Source: CBDCWO01 sp965223405
Lineage (GTDB): Bacteria > Bacteroidota > Bacteroidia > Chitinophagales > Saprospiraceae
NCBI GenBank assembly: GCA_965223405.1
Contig: CBDCWO010000006.1
Coordinates: 6,324,001 to 6,388,000 of the forward strand
Length of the DNA stretch: 64,000 nt
Reading direction: 5' to 3'
Both the position numbers and the translations under genes were made by a program. Positions 44,939-54,142 of this stretch are shown here, piece after piece (the first letter of the stretch is position 1; each line of letters opens with the position of its first letter). Under the pieces are notes generated by a model. The model saw only the letters and a program-made list of their open reading frames with translations, was not told the DNA's origin and did not search any database.

Positions 44939-45700
44939 TTAATCCTTTATGTATTCAGCCAGAGGAATAAATAATTTGGGATCGGGCACCTGATTATCCC
45001 CGATTAAAGAAATCATTTCATAGGTTACTGCCCCATTTCCTGTTACTGCCCAGTTCGGAACTCGAAGATTTCCGAATCTTTTCATGGGACCGAATGTATA
45101 TTTATATTGCGTAGTTGCCCAAACAAGTGGTTCATATTTAAAATTGAGTACGATGTAACCATGAAATTGATTATCAGGTCCGTAAAATTCAATTTTCCTA
45201 GCTTTGGAAAACTCCTCTTCACCAAGTTTTACTTCATAATAAGAATCACCAATTGCCACTGCTCTGGCAATTCGATATATATTGTAGGGAGCTCTTTCCA
45301 TCGCATTATTAAATGCTTCTTCACTAGTATAACTAAACTCTCCATTAATTATATTCCAATATTTGTGCTCTGGACTATAAGCTCTTATCCTAGAGTATAT
45401 TTCATTTTTCATGGTTACCCAAGATCGCGGGCCAGTTAAATCTAAAATTTCATTTTCGAGATATGAGTCCCTATCCCAAAAGTGCCATCTGTGCACAAAA
45501 TGTACACTTTTAAGTTGTGACCATATTTTTTTTCCACCCATTGTATTGACCATTAATTCCAAGTATTCCACAGCGTTAGAATCACCTCTAATTCCTTGGT
45601 TATTGTCTTGAGAGAAGGCATTATTTAGGCAAGAAAATATAATAAACGAGATTGTCAAACAACAAATTAGGACCTTAGGATTGTTAAATTTGGATTTCAT
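44939..45700 (-). CDS. Exported protein of unknown function
   Basis: The 253-residue protein has a signal peptide with hydrophobic core VLICCLTISFIIFSCL and a probable cleavage at AFS-Q. The mature part is rich in aromatic residues and beta-strand patterns (ARKIEFYGPDNQFHGYIVLN, FGPMKRFGNLRVPNWAVTGN). 'VNTMGGKKIWSQLKSVHFVH' at the start of the mature part resembles the N-terminal helix of LolA-like or outer-membrane lipoprotein-sorting folds. No catalytic motif was seen. Confidence 0.65.
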   Translation of the reverse strand: MKSKFNNPKVLICCLTISFIIFSCLNNAFSQDNNQGIRGDSNAVEYLELMVNTMGGKKIWSQLKSVHFVHRWHFWDRDSYLENEILDLTGPRSWVTMKNEIYSRIRAYSPEHKYWNIINGEFSYTSEEAFNNAMERAPYNIYRIARAVAIGDSYYEVKLGEEEFSKARKIEFYGPDNQFHGYIVLNFKYEPLVWATTQYKYTFGPMKRFGNLRVPNWAVTGNGAVTYEMISLIGDNQVPDPKLFIPLAEYIKD

Positions 45701-46313
45701 TTTTATAGATACTATTTATAATGAATGTGTTGTATGTGATACAAACTTAAAGATATCCTGATTTCTATTTTTCTTACCAAAAAACTACTTTAGTTTTTTG
45801 GCTGATGAGCCCAAGTTTTCAATGATCAAGTTAATCATTTCACAGTACAAGCTATATGGAAATTTATCATCTGAAACCTTTTTCTGCCTCTAAAGTTCAC
45901 ACTTAAAGCAATCTCTGAACCTAAGTTCTCTCCAAAAGTAAATATTGCCACCGGCATGGGAAGGTCCATGTTTTGAGTTGGACTTTTTCACACCCTTTTT
46001 ATCAGGATGTGATTCTTTCAATTAATTTTTGGTGGAATAGAACGGCTTGCAGATTTCTTTGTGTCTACATTGCATATCAACAATTTATGCTTATTTCGAC
46101 TCAGTCTAATTTTAATTCACCGCATAACTGGTTGCTTTGGCTTATCTGAATTCTATTCGCTATTTATTTGTTTTCCTTGATTAAAGAATACATCTGAATG
46201 CCCAATTAATCGGTTTGCCTACCTATTTAAGGATATCGTCGTTATTTGTAAAATAAATAACCAATATCAAATCCAAGAGATTAATCAGCTCAAGGATATT
46301 CACGCGAAAGTGT
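45701..46313. other. Long intergenic region with a perfect 11-bp hairpin
   Basis: No gene was recognised. A perfect stem CCAAAAAACTA / TAGTTTTTTGG with a 3-nt loop lies at 45777-45801, about 75 bp upstream of the gene ending the region. The rest is AT-rich without repeats. It may be decayed DNA. Confidence 0.45.
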
Positions 46314-46343
46314 GCTTTGCTCAGGATTTTTCCTGATCAAAGC
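46314..46343 (-). terminator. Hairpin after the 157-residue exported protein gene
   Basis: GCTTTGCTCAGGA and TCCTGATCAAAGC form a 13-position stem with one mismatch and a TTTT loop, starting 6 bp past the stop codon of the minus-strand gene. It is well placed to be its terminator, though no T-run follows on that strand. Confidence 0.5.
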
Positions 46344-46349
46344 TTTTGA

Positions 46350-46823
46350 TTAATATTGGGACTGGATAAAAGCATATCGTTCCTGAGGAACATTTAACGT
46401 TTCGATATACAATTCATAATACTCTTTTGCCTTCTCTTCAGTATACATTTTACTAAGCAAATACAATATAGAATAACTAGTTTTAGGGACTACTGGATCC
46501 ATAAGAAATACATATGTGTAGGTACTGTCCTTATTCATCTCAATAGGATGTAAAACACGAGTTTGTTTAAAAGCCAACAGGTCATTAGACTTTAATTTAG
46601 TTGCTTTCGGCCAAAAGGTCTCATGAATAAATTTTTCGAATTGTTGACGTTTGTTATGTTTTACATGATTTAGCAATATCCATAAAGTATCTCCTTTAGC
46701 TGCTCGTATAGTCGGACCAGATAAATCAACTTCAGTTTGGGCTTTCGAATCTGGGATAATTAGACAGGTTGCCGAGATGAGCAATATGATAAATGTAACA
46801 ATACAATGTGAAAACTTTTTCAT
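46350..46823 (-). CDS. Exported protein of unknown function
   Basis: The 157-residue protein starts MKKFSHCIVTFIILLISATC with a signal peptide, cleavage probably after SKA-Q near residue 27. The mature part resembles small alpha/beta dimeric proteins: GDTLWILLNHVKHNKRQQFE, FIHETFWPKA and TRVLHPIEMNKDSTYTYVFL. That layout (HVKxxKRxxFExF) recalls dimeric alpha-beta-barrel (ABM-like) folds, but I am not certain. The frame is open upstream to 46895; the signal peptide marks 46823. Confidence 0.62.
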   Translation of the reverse strand: MKKFSHCIVTFIILLISATCLIIPDSKAQTEVDLSGPTIRAAKGDTLWILLNHVKHNKRQQFEKFIHETFWPKATKLKSNDLLAFKQTRVLHPIEMNKDSTYTYVFLMDPVVPKTSYSILYLLSKMYTEEKAKEYYELYIETLNVPQERYAFIQSQY

Positions 46824-47083
46824 GACGTTCTCTTTTTTACCTACTGCCAATGGCGACATTGATAATATATTATGACCCATTATCTTTAAAAACAATGATT
46901 AACATCATCGGGATATTGCCAAGGCAGGTTATTTGTATAACTTGAATGATATATTGGATTTTTCCGCGATTTCCGATTGCAAGATCCAAAGTTGTGAGAT
47001 AAAAAATAGAATTCCAACAGATTCAAGGCTTTGCGCGCCGGGTTGAAGTAAGTTGGTAATGCTTTGTCATAATTGATCTATCA

Positions 47084-47569
47084 TCATTCCAATTCTTTTA
47101 CAAGGACTGTTTCTTGCTGATTTGCCAATAATACTTCAAAGCCTAGCTTTTCTACCAGCCTTATCGCTTTTTGGTTGTTTGGTAATGTTTTTCCGATTAC
47201 TTTTTTGATCTTAAATTCATTGCGTGCCTTTTCAATTAATGTTTGGAAGGCTTTCAACATAATGCCCTTTCCCCAAAACTCCGGAAGTAGCGTACCTCCG
47301 ATTTCAATGGTTTTGTTTATTTCGTCATGGTTGTGGAGAGAACAGATACCGGTAAGACTATTTATACACTCTGGAGTGACTATTTTCCAAGCCCAACTAC
47401 CATTGGTAGTTATTCTTTTGATAAAATCAGTGGTTTGCTCTTCATTTACAATCGGCTTTTCCAAATAGGATTGAAGCACTTTCTCATTGTTGAAAAGGGT
47501 GAATACTCCCTTTTTATCCTTCATTGTCAAAGGCTCAAGTTTGATTTCAATTGGTTCATTTAATGTCAT
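47084..47569 (-). CDS. GNAT family N-acetyltransferase (RimJ/RimL type)
   Basis: The 161-residue protein has the Acetyltransf_3 layout: EIKLEPLTMKDKKGVFTLFN, then LTGICSLHNHDEINKTIEIG, the acetyl-CoA loop EFWGKGIMLKAFQTLIEKA and NNQKAIRLVEKLGFEV. It acetylates an amino group of a protein, amino acid or small molecule; the substrate is unknown. Confidence 0.88.
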   Translation of the reverse strand: MTLNEPIEIKLEPLTMKDKKGVFTLFNNEKVLQSYLEKPIVNEEQTTDFIKRITTNGSWAWKIVTPECINSLTGICSLHNHDEINKTIEIGGTLLPEFWGKGIMLKAFQTLIEKARNEFKIKKVIGKTLPNNQKAIRLVEKLGFEVLLANQQETVLVKELE

Positions 47570-47924
47570 TTGTTTTATGGATACAGCTTAACGAAATCTC
47601 TGATTTCCAGTCCTCCCCCGAAATTAATCAACACCAGCAGTTTTTAGGAAATTCCATGGTGCAAATCGTATCTAACGTCGCCAACAATAAAAATTTGCGG
47701 TTGCTCGATTATTGCTCCGGTAAGGATTAAGGTCTTGGGGTTGGTAGCGGAGCTGGGACTACGAAAAAACCTCCATCATGAAGAGCACCATACCAGGTAA
47801 GGAATATGTATACCTTTTCGGGAAGATATGTGGTATCGGCATATTTTTTACTACAATTAGGAATTTATAAATAAATACAATATATTTGAATAGTACTACA
47901 AATAGGAAATAAATTACTGGCAGT
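47570..47924. promoter_or_regulatory. Divergent gap with PadR operator candidate
   Basis: The gap between the acetyltransferase and padR holds TATTTG-aa-TAGTACTA-CAAATA at 47883-47904, a perfect inverted repeat with an inner palindrome, 20 bp before the padR start. It is a good candidate for autoregulation by PadR. No small gene was recognised in the rest. Confidence 0.45.
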
Positions 47925-48257
47925 ATGAAAAAACATAATCTGGGTGAATTTGAAGAAATGGTCTTACTTGCAGTCGGTATCTTATATGGAAAGGGATATG
48001 GGGTTTCCATTAAAGAGGAAATAGAAACAAGAGCGGATCGAAAAGTAAGTGTTGGAGCCTTGCAATCTGCATTAGTTAGATTGGAGAAGAAAGGTTATGT
48101 AAAATCCAAAGTAGGTGAGAAGACTCAAGAACGGGCTGGGAGGCCCAAAAAGTACTATCGGTTAACAGCCTATGGTCAAGCAGCACTCGAGTACAAGAAA
48201 ACGATCCGAAACCGTTTTTGGGATGTTATGCCGAATATTCAACTGGAAATTCGATAA
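47925..48257 (+). CDS. PadR family transcriptional regulator
   Basis: The 110-residue protein has the PadR winged helix: LGEFEEMVLLAVGILYGKGY, VSIKEEIETRADRKVSVGAL, QSALVRLEKKGYVKSK and the wing RPKKYYRLTAYGQAALE. It is encoded 6 bp upstream of a large FtsX-type permease and is expected to repress the pair. Confidence 0.92.
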   Translation: MKKHNLGEFEEMVLLAVGILYGKGYGVSIKEEIETRADRKVSVGALQSALVRLEKKGYVKSKVGEKTQERAGRPKKYYRLTAYGQAALEYKKTIRNRFWDVMPNIQLEIR

Positions 48258-48263
48258 ACCTAC

Positions 48264-50864
48264 ATGAACAATCCAAAACCACCCAAATTTTTGATCCGCT
48301 TTTTCAAGTGGTTTTGCAGCCCGGAGTTGCACCGCTTCATCGAAGGAGATCTCCAGGAATTGTATCACGATCGGGTTAGGAAACATGGAAAGAAAAGGGC
48401 AGACCAGCATTTTTTTTGGGATGTCCTACTACTATTAAGACCGGGAATAATTCGGTCATTTAAAATAGGCCCATTTATGCGACTTGAAATATTTCGACAT
48501 AATTTTCTTATCACCTGGCGTGGTTTTATGCGCAATAAGAGTACATTCTTGATCAATCTGATCGGTTTGTCTACCGGATTGGCATGCATACTACTCATTT
48601 ATTTATGGGTAAATGACGAATTCCAAATAGATAAATTGCACTATGAGGATGAACAGCTTTATCAAGTGATGCACAATCTACAATTCCCGGATCAGACCAT
48701 GACCGTCGCCTTCACCCCCATACCTTTGGCGAAAACCTTGCTCGAGGAGCTACCCGAAGTCGAATCAGCAATGGTAATAAGTCAGCCAGATAAACGAGCC
48801 GAAGGCCTTATCGCATATGAAGAGCACCAAATCCTTGCAGAAGGAATTTTCGCAGGTGTAAATTATTTTGAGGTGCTTTCGTTTCCTCTCCTGCATGGAA
48901 ATAGCAAGGAAGTATTGGTAAATAAAAATAGTATAGTGCTCTCCGAAACTTTAGCTCAGAAAATTTTCCGGAACACTGACCATGTGGTTGGGAAAACTAT
49001 TGAATGGAGGAGCCCCAGATTTGAAGGCGTTTATCAAGTATCCGGTATTTTTCGAGATCTTCCGGCCAATTCCACCACCCAGTTTGATTTCCTTTTTCCC
49101 ATCCAAGTCTTGCTGGATTATAATGAAGAATCCAAAGAATGGTACAATAGCCATGCGGAAACCCTTTTACGCCTGCAAAAAGGAACAGATATAGCGCAGT
49201 TTAACTTAAAAATAGCTGATTTTATTGACGGCCGGCATGATCTGTCTTGGTTAAAGTCCCAACTATTTGTCCAACAATTCTCAAGAAAATACCTCTTCAA
49301 CCACTATGAAAATGGGATAGAGTCTGGTGGTCGTATTGCTTATGTTCGGTTATTTTCCTTTATTGGTTTATTCATCTTACTGATCGCCTGCATCAATTTT
49401 ATGAATTTATCTACAGCACGGGCTTCGAGGAGGATGAAAGAGATCGGAATAAAAAAAACTATTGGGGCGCAGAGAAAGATATTGGCAGCTCAATTTATAG
49501 GAGAAGCCTTGCTCGTTGCGGTTCTTGCATCAATCGCAGCAATTGTTTGGGTGATCGTATTGCTCCCCCGCTTCAATATGATTACCGGAAAAGCCCTCTC
49601 ACTCTTATTGAAACCGGAAGAAATATTGATTTTCCTGGGTATTATAGCAGTCGCTGGACTCATTGCCGGAAGTTATCCGGCTTTGTATTTGTCAGGCCTT
49701 AATATCGTAACTGGAATTAAAGGGAGACACTTGACTTCTGGAGGTGAGCCATGGATACGCAAAGGTCTGGTCGTTTTTCAATTTACCCTGTCTGTTTTGT
49801 TTATAATCGGTGTCCTTATTATTAGTCGTCAGGTCGAGTTTATACAGAATAGGCATCTGGGATATGAACAGGAAAATATAATCACCTTTGTTCGTAAAGG
49901 AAAAATCAGCAAAGACAGTTCTGAGGTTTTTATAGCGGCCTTGAAAGCGCTACCTGGTGTAGTAAATGCTTCCAGCGTCGATGGAGATTTTGTTGAAGCG
50001 GCCTTTGGCGCCGTCAATTTTTCCTGGGAGGGCAAATCCCCCGAAGAACAAGTTCCTTATCCCTCTCCTGAAGTCAGCTATGATTTTGTAGAGACTTTGG
50101 GTATGAAAATAGTAGCCGGGCGATCATTTTCCTTAACGCATCTAGATGATTATTCCAAGATCATGATTAATGAAGCAGCTGCGAAAATGATGGGCATGGT
50201 TGATCCTGTGGGCCGACAAATCAAGTATGGCAACAATGATCGTCAGATCATAGGAGTCGTAAAGGATTTTCACCTCAAGTCATTACATCATGCGGTGGAA
50301 CCACTTTTTTTTCGCTTTGTACCGGGTGGATCCAACATTGTGGTCAAGGTACAATCAGGGATGGCAAAAACTACCATCCCCGCCCTTGCTGAAACTTACG
50401 GAAAATTTCATTCTGGCTATCCGCTGGATTTTACTTTTCTCGACGATGACTTTCAGCAACATTACAATGCGGAAAAAAGGGTTGCAATATTATCGAAATA
50501 CTTTAGCGTATTAGCCATCCTGATTTCTTGTTTAGGGCTTTTAGGGTTGACGATGTTTACTGTGGAGAGAAGATCAAAGGAAGTGGGTATTCGAAAAGTA
50601 CTGGGTGCCAGTGTTTGGAGTCTTGTCAGTTTGCTCAACCGTGAATTTTTCAATCTGATCTTTATGGGGATTTTGATTGCAACTCCAATAAGCTACTGGC
50701 TGGCAAAGACCTGGTTAAATAACTATGCCTTCCGGATTGATCTGCAATGGTGGTTTTTTGCTCTGGCGGCTGCCCTAACATTACTACTCGCCTGGGTGAC
50801 AGTAGTAATACATACCATCAGAGCGGCACTCGTAAATCCAGTGGTTTCGATAAAGTCAGATTGA
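48264..50864 (+). CDS. FtsX/MacB-type ABC transporter permease with PadR-linked prefix domain
   Basis: The 866-residue protein has an N-terminal soluble segment (PPKFLIRFFKWFCSPELHRF, then EGDLQELYHDRVRKHGKKRA) typical of permeases next to PadR genes. It then has two MacB-type repeats: a first membrane helix near 100-120, a periplasmic core (to about 370), three helices (370-390, 425-450, 460-490), a second periplasmic core and three final helices. The family motif ASRRMKEIGIKKTIGAQRK and its repeat RRSKEVGIRKVLGASVW are visible. No ATPase gene is adjacent. Such permeases probably move lipids, peptides or drugs, or act as mechanotransducers. Confidence 0.92.
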   Translation: MNNPKPPKFLIRFFKWFCSPELHRFIEGDLQELYHDRVRKHGKKRADQHFFWDVLLLLRPGIIRSFKIGPFMRLEIFRHNFLITWRGFMRNKSTFLINLIGLSTGLACILLIYLWVNDEFQIDKLHYEDEQLYQVMHNLQFPDQTMTVAFTPIPLAKTLLEELPEVESAMVISQPDKRAEGLIAYEEHQILAEGIFAGVNYFEVLSFPLLHGNSKEVLVNKNSIVLSETLAQKIFRNTDHVVGKTIEWRSPRFEGVYQVSGIFRDLPANSTTQFDFLFPIQVLLDYNEESKEWYNSHAETLLRLQKGTDIAQFNLKIADFIDGRHDLSWLKSQLFVQQFSRKYLFNHYENGIESGGRIAYVRLFSFIGLFILLIACINFMNLSTARASRRMKEIGIKKTIGAQRKILAAQFIGEALLVAVLASIAAIVWVIVLLPRFNMITGKALSLLLKPEEILIFLGIIAVAGLIAGSYPALYLSGLNIVTGIKGRHLTSGGEPWIRKGLVVFQFTLSVLFIIGVLIISRQVEFIQNRHLGYEQENIITFVRKGKISKDSSEVFIAALKALPGVVNASSVDGDFVEAAFGAVNFSWEGKSPEEQVPYPSPEVSYDFVETLGMKIVAGRSFSLTHLDDYSKIMINEAAAKMMGMVDPVGRQIKYGNNDRQIIGVVKDFHLKSLHHAVEPLFFRFVPGGSNIVVKVQSGMAKTTIPALAETYGKFHSGYPLDFTFLDDDFQQHYNAEKRVAILSKYFSVLAILISCLGLLGLTMFTVERRSKEVGIRKVLGASVWSLVSLLNREFFNLIFMGILIATPISYWLAKTWLNNYAFRIDLQWWFFALAAALTLLLAWVTVVIHTIRAALVNPVVSIKSD

Positions 50865-51020
50865 ATGTAGAAACCTTTGGTTAATTCTTACTTGCACCTA
50901 TCCTCTACGATATCGATAAATCCAGACTTGTTTTACTCCAGATCTAGGGCAAGGATCGAGAATTATCATAATGCCATATTGGTATACTAATGCCAAATTT
51001 ACGCAGTTGCTCAACTGATT

Positions 51021-51881
51021 TCATATTTGCTTATCATGAGAATATTGCATTTCAATATTTGGATATAATTTTAAGAATTTTTGTATCATTCCTGATGATT
51101 TAGAAACGTATTTCTTACCTTGTATTCCGTAATCAGTATTCACTTTAATACCATTTTCCACAGCCCAACGGTTAAGTTCAGCATCACCAACTATAAACTG
51201 GGGAGACGGCTGTGAATTTATCAGGTAAGCAATATGGTCGATTGTATGTCCAGAAGTTGAGACCGCAAAAAAACTTCCATCGCTAAAAATATCCAAGACT
51301 TTTTCAAATGGCCTAAGAGGGAATCCGTGTGTGTCAAAATCCAAAAGAATAACTTTCTTTCCTTTCAAATGTCTACCTGCAACCAAACGATAATAGAAGC
51401 TGTATTCTTTTTTTCCAAGATATACGGAGCAATTAGAATTCAAAGAAGGCAATCCTGAAGTATGGTCGGGATGAAAATGTGTCAGGAATACATGAGTTGG
51501 ATTAAGATGTAATCTTTTCATATGGTTTTCAAAATCCTGACCAGCTTGTTGAGTATATCTAATACTGTTCAATTTCTGAAAAATCTTCATTATAATCGAT
51601 AAATTCCCATATGGTGGCTTTTCTGTAAAAGATCTACCAAAACCACAATCTATCAGAATATCTCCCTTTTCAGGATGTTTGAAACTGAACGCCATCATAT
51701 CGCAATCCAAATCAACATCAATATCAATATGGTCTGGAAAGGATTTTGGATTAGAATATGTTTTTACTTTACCGGTAATTCGGCCTGTGTTGAACGCGAT
51801 GAATTTCATCGGCTTTGCAACTGAAAAAACATCGTCCCAATCACCGTATCTATTTATGATATCTTTGGATGATTTCTGCAT
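51021..51881 (-). CDS. MBL-fold metallo-hydrolase
   Basis: The 286-residue protein has the metallo-beta-lactamase motifs: DILIDCGFGRSF, VFLTHFHPDHTSGLPSL (HxHxDH), FAVSTSGHTIDHIAYLI and FIVGDAELNRWAVENG. The region resembles lactonase-like enzymes (AttM/AiiB-like). No signal peptide. Substrate unknown. Confidence 0.88.
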   Translation of the reverse strand: MQKSSKDIINRYGDWDDVFSVAKPMKFIAFNTGRITGKVKTYSNPKSFPDHIDIDVDLDCDMMAFSFKHPEKGDILIDCGFGRSFTEKPPYGNLSIIMKIFQKLNSIRYTQQAGQDFENHMKRLHLNPTHVFLTHFHPDHTSGLPSLNSNCSVYLGKKEYSFYYRLVAGRHLKGKKVILLDFDTHGFPLRPFEKVLDIFSDGSFFAVSTSGHTIDHIAYLINSQPSPQFIVGDAELNRWAVENGIKVNTDYGIQGKKYVSKSSGMIQKFLKLYPNIEMQYSHDKQI

Positions 51882-52114
51882 TTTTATATCAATTTATCTT
51901 TCCATTCATCCGATAAAAATTTTCTCCCCGGTTTGCTTTCTACATAGAAATCAGAATAGGTTTAAAAACAGCCACCATCATAAAACCAGATATCCTTATT
52001 TTTTCATATTCATTCCGTTTTGTACGACATGAGAATAGATATTTATAAAAACCAATTGCCGGCAAATGATGAAAATGTAAATCGTTGCGACCTGAAGAGC
52101 CCAAACTATTTATT

Positions 52115-52387
52115 CTATAAGATATCCGTATTTTCCATTTCCCTTCTAATCATCTCGTCGGTAATTGTGGTGTTGCTTGGAAATACATAAGCATTCAAAG
52201 CGTGAAAGAAAATTCCAATACCCCAGCCAAAAGCTGGCCACTTGACCCATAGATAATCATTTGATGTAGATAAATTGATAATAAGGAGCAATAAGAGGAC
52301 ACCAACATAAACTGCAAAGTGAATTTTAAAACCTAATTTCAATTGGATCCTTTTTTTTGCCTGTTGATAGGCTTCTTGATTTTTCAT
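52115..52387 (-). CDS. 2TM domain-containing membrane protein
   Basis: The 90-residue protein has the 2TM pattern: AYQQAKKRIQLKLGFKIHFA, helix 1 (YVGVLLLLLIINLS), a short outside loop (WVKWPAFGWGIG) and helix 2 (IGIFFHALNAYVF). Such proteins are widespread in Bacteroidota, sometimes fused to histidine kinases; alone their role is unknown. Confidence 0.85.
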   Translation of the reverse strand: MKNQEAYQQAKKRIQLKLGFKIHFAVYVGVLLLLLIINLSTSNDYLWVKWPAFGWGIGIFFHALNAYVFPSNTTITDEMIRREMENTDIL

Positions 52388-52526
52388 AATTCATTTATAT
52401 TTTAACAATGATTTGAATTAATTACAAACTAGGATTAACTGTCCCAACCCTTTAAGTTTAGTACTTATAGCTCTATTTGCTATGGGCACTGTTGGTGGCA
52501 GTTAAGTCACAATTTCTGATCTATTT

Positions 52527-53546
52527 TTATTGAGACATTCTTAATAAAATTTTTCCCCCTGTCATTTGACTGGAATAATCACGAATGGCTTCTTTCACTT
52601 CTTGTATAGGATAGATTTTCCTGATTTCACTTTTGAGATGACTTGGAATTTGTTTCTGTGCACGTTTCCATAACCGCATCATTTTTACTAAACCAAGTTC
52701 GCTCATCCATGGACCTAACCAGAAACTGTCAATACTCTTATTTTCAAATATCAAAACGTCAGGACTCGCTTGAACAGCTTGACGAGATAGTGCGCTAAAC
52801 AGAATAACCTTGCTGCTTGGTGGCATAGCTTTCAATATCTGATTGGTCAATGGACCTGCTACGGCATCAAATGCTAAGTGAGTATTCGTTTGATGACATA
52901 CCTCAGACAATTGTTGTTCAAATTCGGAATCATTACTATTTAGTACTATTTCAGCACCTTGCGCCTTTAGAAGAGCCACTTGTGCTTCCCTGCGCACAAC
53001 ATTTACTATTTGAATTTCTTCGCTTCGCCCCAGTCGGTTTACCATTTTGCCCAATGAACTTGCGGCAGCAGTTAGTAAAATAGCCTTATGGCCTCCATTT
53101 TTCGAAATGTCTATAAAGGCACTGGCGGTAAGTGGATTTATTAAGGACATGGCTCCTTGTTCAAAACTCAATGACTTACTCAAAGACAATACTCCTCCTT
53201 TAACACTTTTAACCACGTATTCCGACCAAATACCCCCGCCTATTCCCCAACCACCGCAGACCACACGCTTGCCAAGGAAATAGCTAGCCATAACTCCGGG
53301 TCCAGCAGCAACAACTTCTCCGGAAGCTTCTCCTCCGGGAACAAGGGGCGTTGGATTTTTCAAACCATAATAGCCCACTAGAGTTGCCAAATCTGAAGGA
53401 TTTATTGGTGAGAAGGCCACTTTGATCAAAACTTCGTTCCTTCCTGGTTTTGGCACCGGTCGTTGTTCAATGCTTAAGGCATCCACTCCGGAATAAGAAT
53501 TTAAAACAGCGGCCTTCATGGTATCCGGGAGCTGTATATTTGTCAT
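52527..53546 (-). CDS. Medium-chain dehydrogenase / quinone oxidoreductase family protein
   Basis: The 339-residue protein has the MDR fold: PVPKPGRNEVLIKVAFSPIN, GGEASGEVVAAGPGVMASYF, and a nucleotide-binding AILLTAAASSLGKMVNRLGR. The zinc-ligand residues of true alcohol dehydrogenases are absent, so it is a zinc-less, NADPH-dependent reductase of alkenals or quinones. It is 45 bp downstream of a flavodoxin gene and in the same redox cluster. Confidence 0.88.
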   Translation of the reverse strand: MTNIQLPDTMKAAVLNSYSGVDALSIEQRPVPKPGRNEVLIKVAFSPINPSDLATLVGYYGLKNPTPLVPGGEASGEVVAAGPGVMASYFLGKRVVCGGWGIGGGIWSEYVVKSVKGGVLSLSKSLSFEQGAMSLINPLTASAFIDISKNGGHKAILLTAAASSLGKMVNRLGRSEEIQIVNVVRREAQVALLKAQGAEIVLNSNDSEFEQQLSEVCHQTNTHLAFDAVAGPLTNQILKAMPPSSKVILFSALSRQAVQASPDVLIFENKSIDSFWLGPWMSELGLVKMMRLWKRAQKQIPSHLKSEIRKIYPIQEVKEAIRDYSSQMTGGKILLRMSQ

Positions 53547-53591
53547 ATTAGTTGAGTTTTGATGTTTGATTAGTTATTTATTCCGCCATTT

Positions 53592-54107
53592 CTATTCGGC
53601 TACTTCACTATGATTATATTTCCTGACCAGTTTTAATATGGGTTCAATACTTTCCTTATCTACATAGTCAAACCCATATCGCTCATCTTTACTCGCTTCG
53701 GGATCAGGATTAAAAAGGGAGCCAATCCAAAGACTAAGTCGAATCAACCAACTGACTTTGGTATGATCTAACCTGCCGGCAAGGGCCACATGCTCCAGTT
53801 GTGACAATAATTCCGAAGGAAGGGATTTGTCGACCCATCTGTTGAGTTTAGCACTTGGCCCGGCACCGGAGACCGAAAAGAGGATCTTTGATCTGCCATT
53901 GAGCTTGGACAGATTTGCTTTAACCCATTTGCGGATAGTCAGTCTAAAGTATATAATTGAACTTCCCAATATCAGATACTCGTACTTGGACGGATCGGCA
54001 GAGGGATCCTTGATGTCAAATACAGGTAATCCGGTGGCTTTACTAATCCAGTTAGCGTATTGTTCTGTACTTCCATACTTTCCTGAGAAAAAAATTGCTC
54101 CGTTCAT
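53592..54107 (-). CDS. Flavodoxin-domain protein (HemG-like)
   Basis: The 171-residue protein has the FMN phosphate loop FFSGKYGSTEQYANWISKAT and the following LILGSSIIYFRLTIRKWV and KILFSVSGAG segments, as in flavodoxin-like protoporphyrinogen oxidases and related proteins. It may donate electrons to the CrtI-like enzyme upstream, 35 bp away. Heme relevance is not supported by the context. Confidence 0.82.
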   Translation of the reverse strand: MNGAIFFSGKYGSTEQYANWISKATGLPVFDIKDPSADPSKYEYLILGSSIIYFRLTIRKWVKANLSKLNGRSKILFSVSGAGPSAKLNRWVDKSLPSELLSQLEHVALAGRLDHTKVSWLIRLSLWIGSLFNPDPEASKDERYGFDYVDKESIEPILKLVRKYNHSEVAE

Positions 54108-54142
54108 AATATTTTTTTATTTGTTGGTATCACAAAATCAAA

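Noticed and set aside
53592..54107. Flavodoxin as protoporphyrinogen oxidase HemG belonging with the tetrapyrrole genes
   Set aside because: It is 24 kb away in a different redox cluster; the HemG-like similarity is only that of flavodoxin folds.
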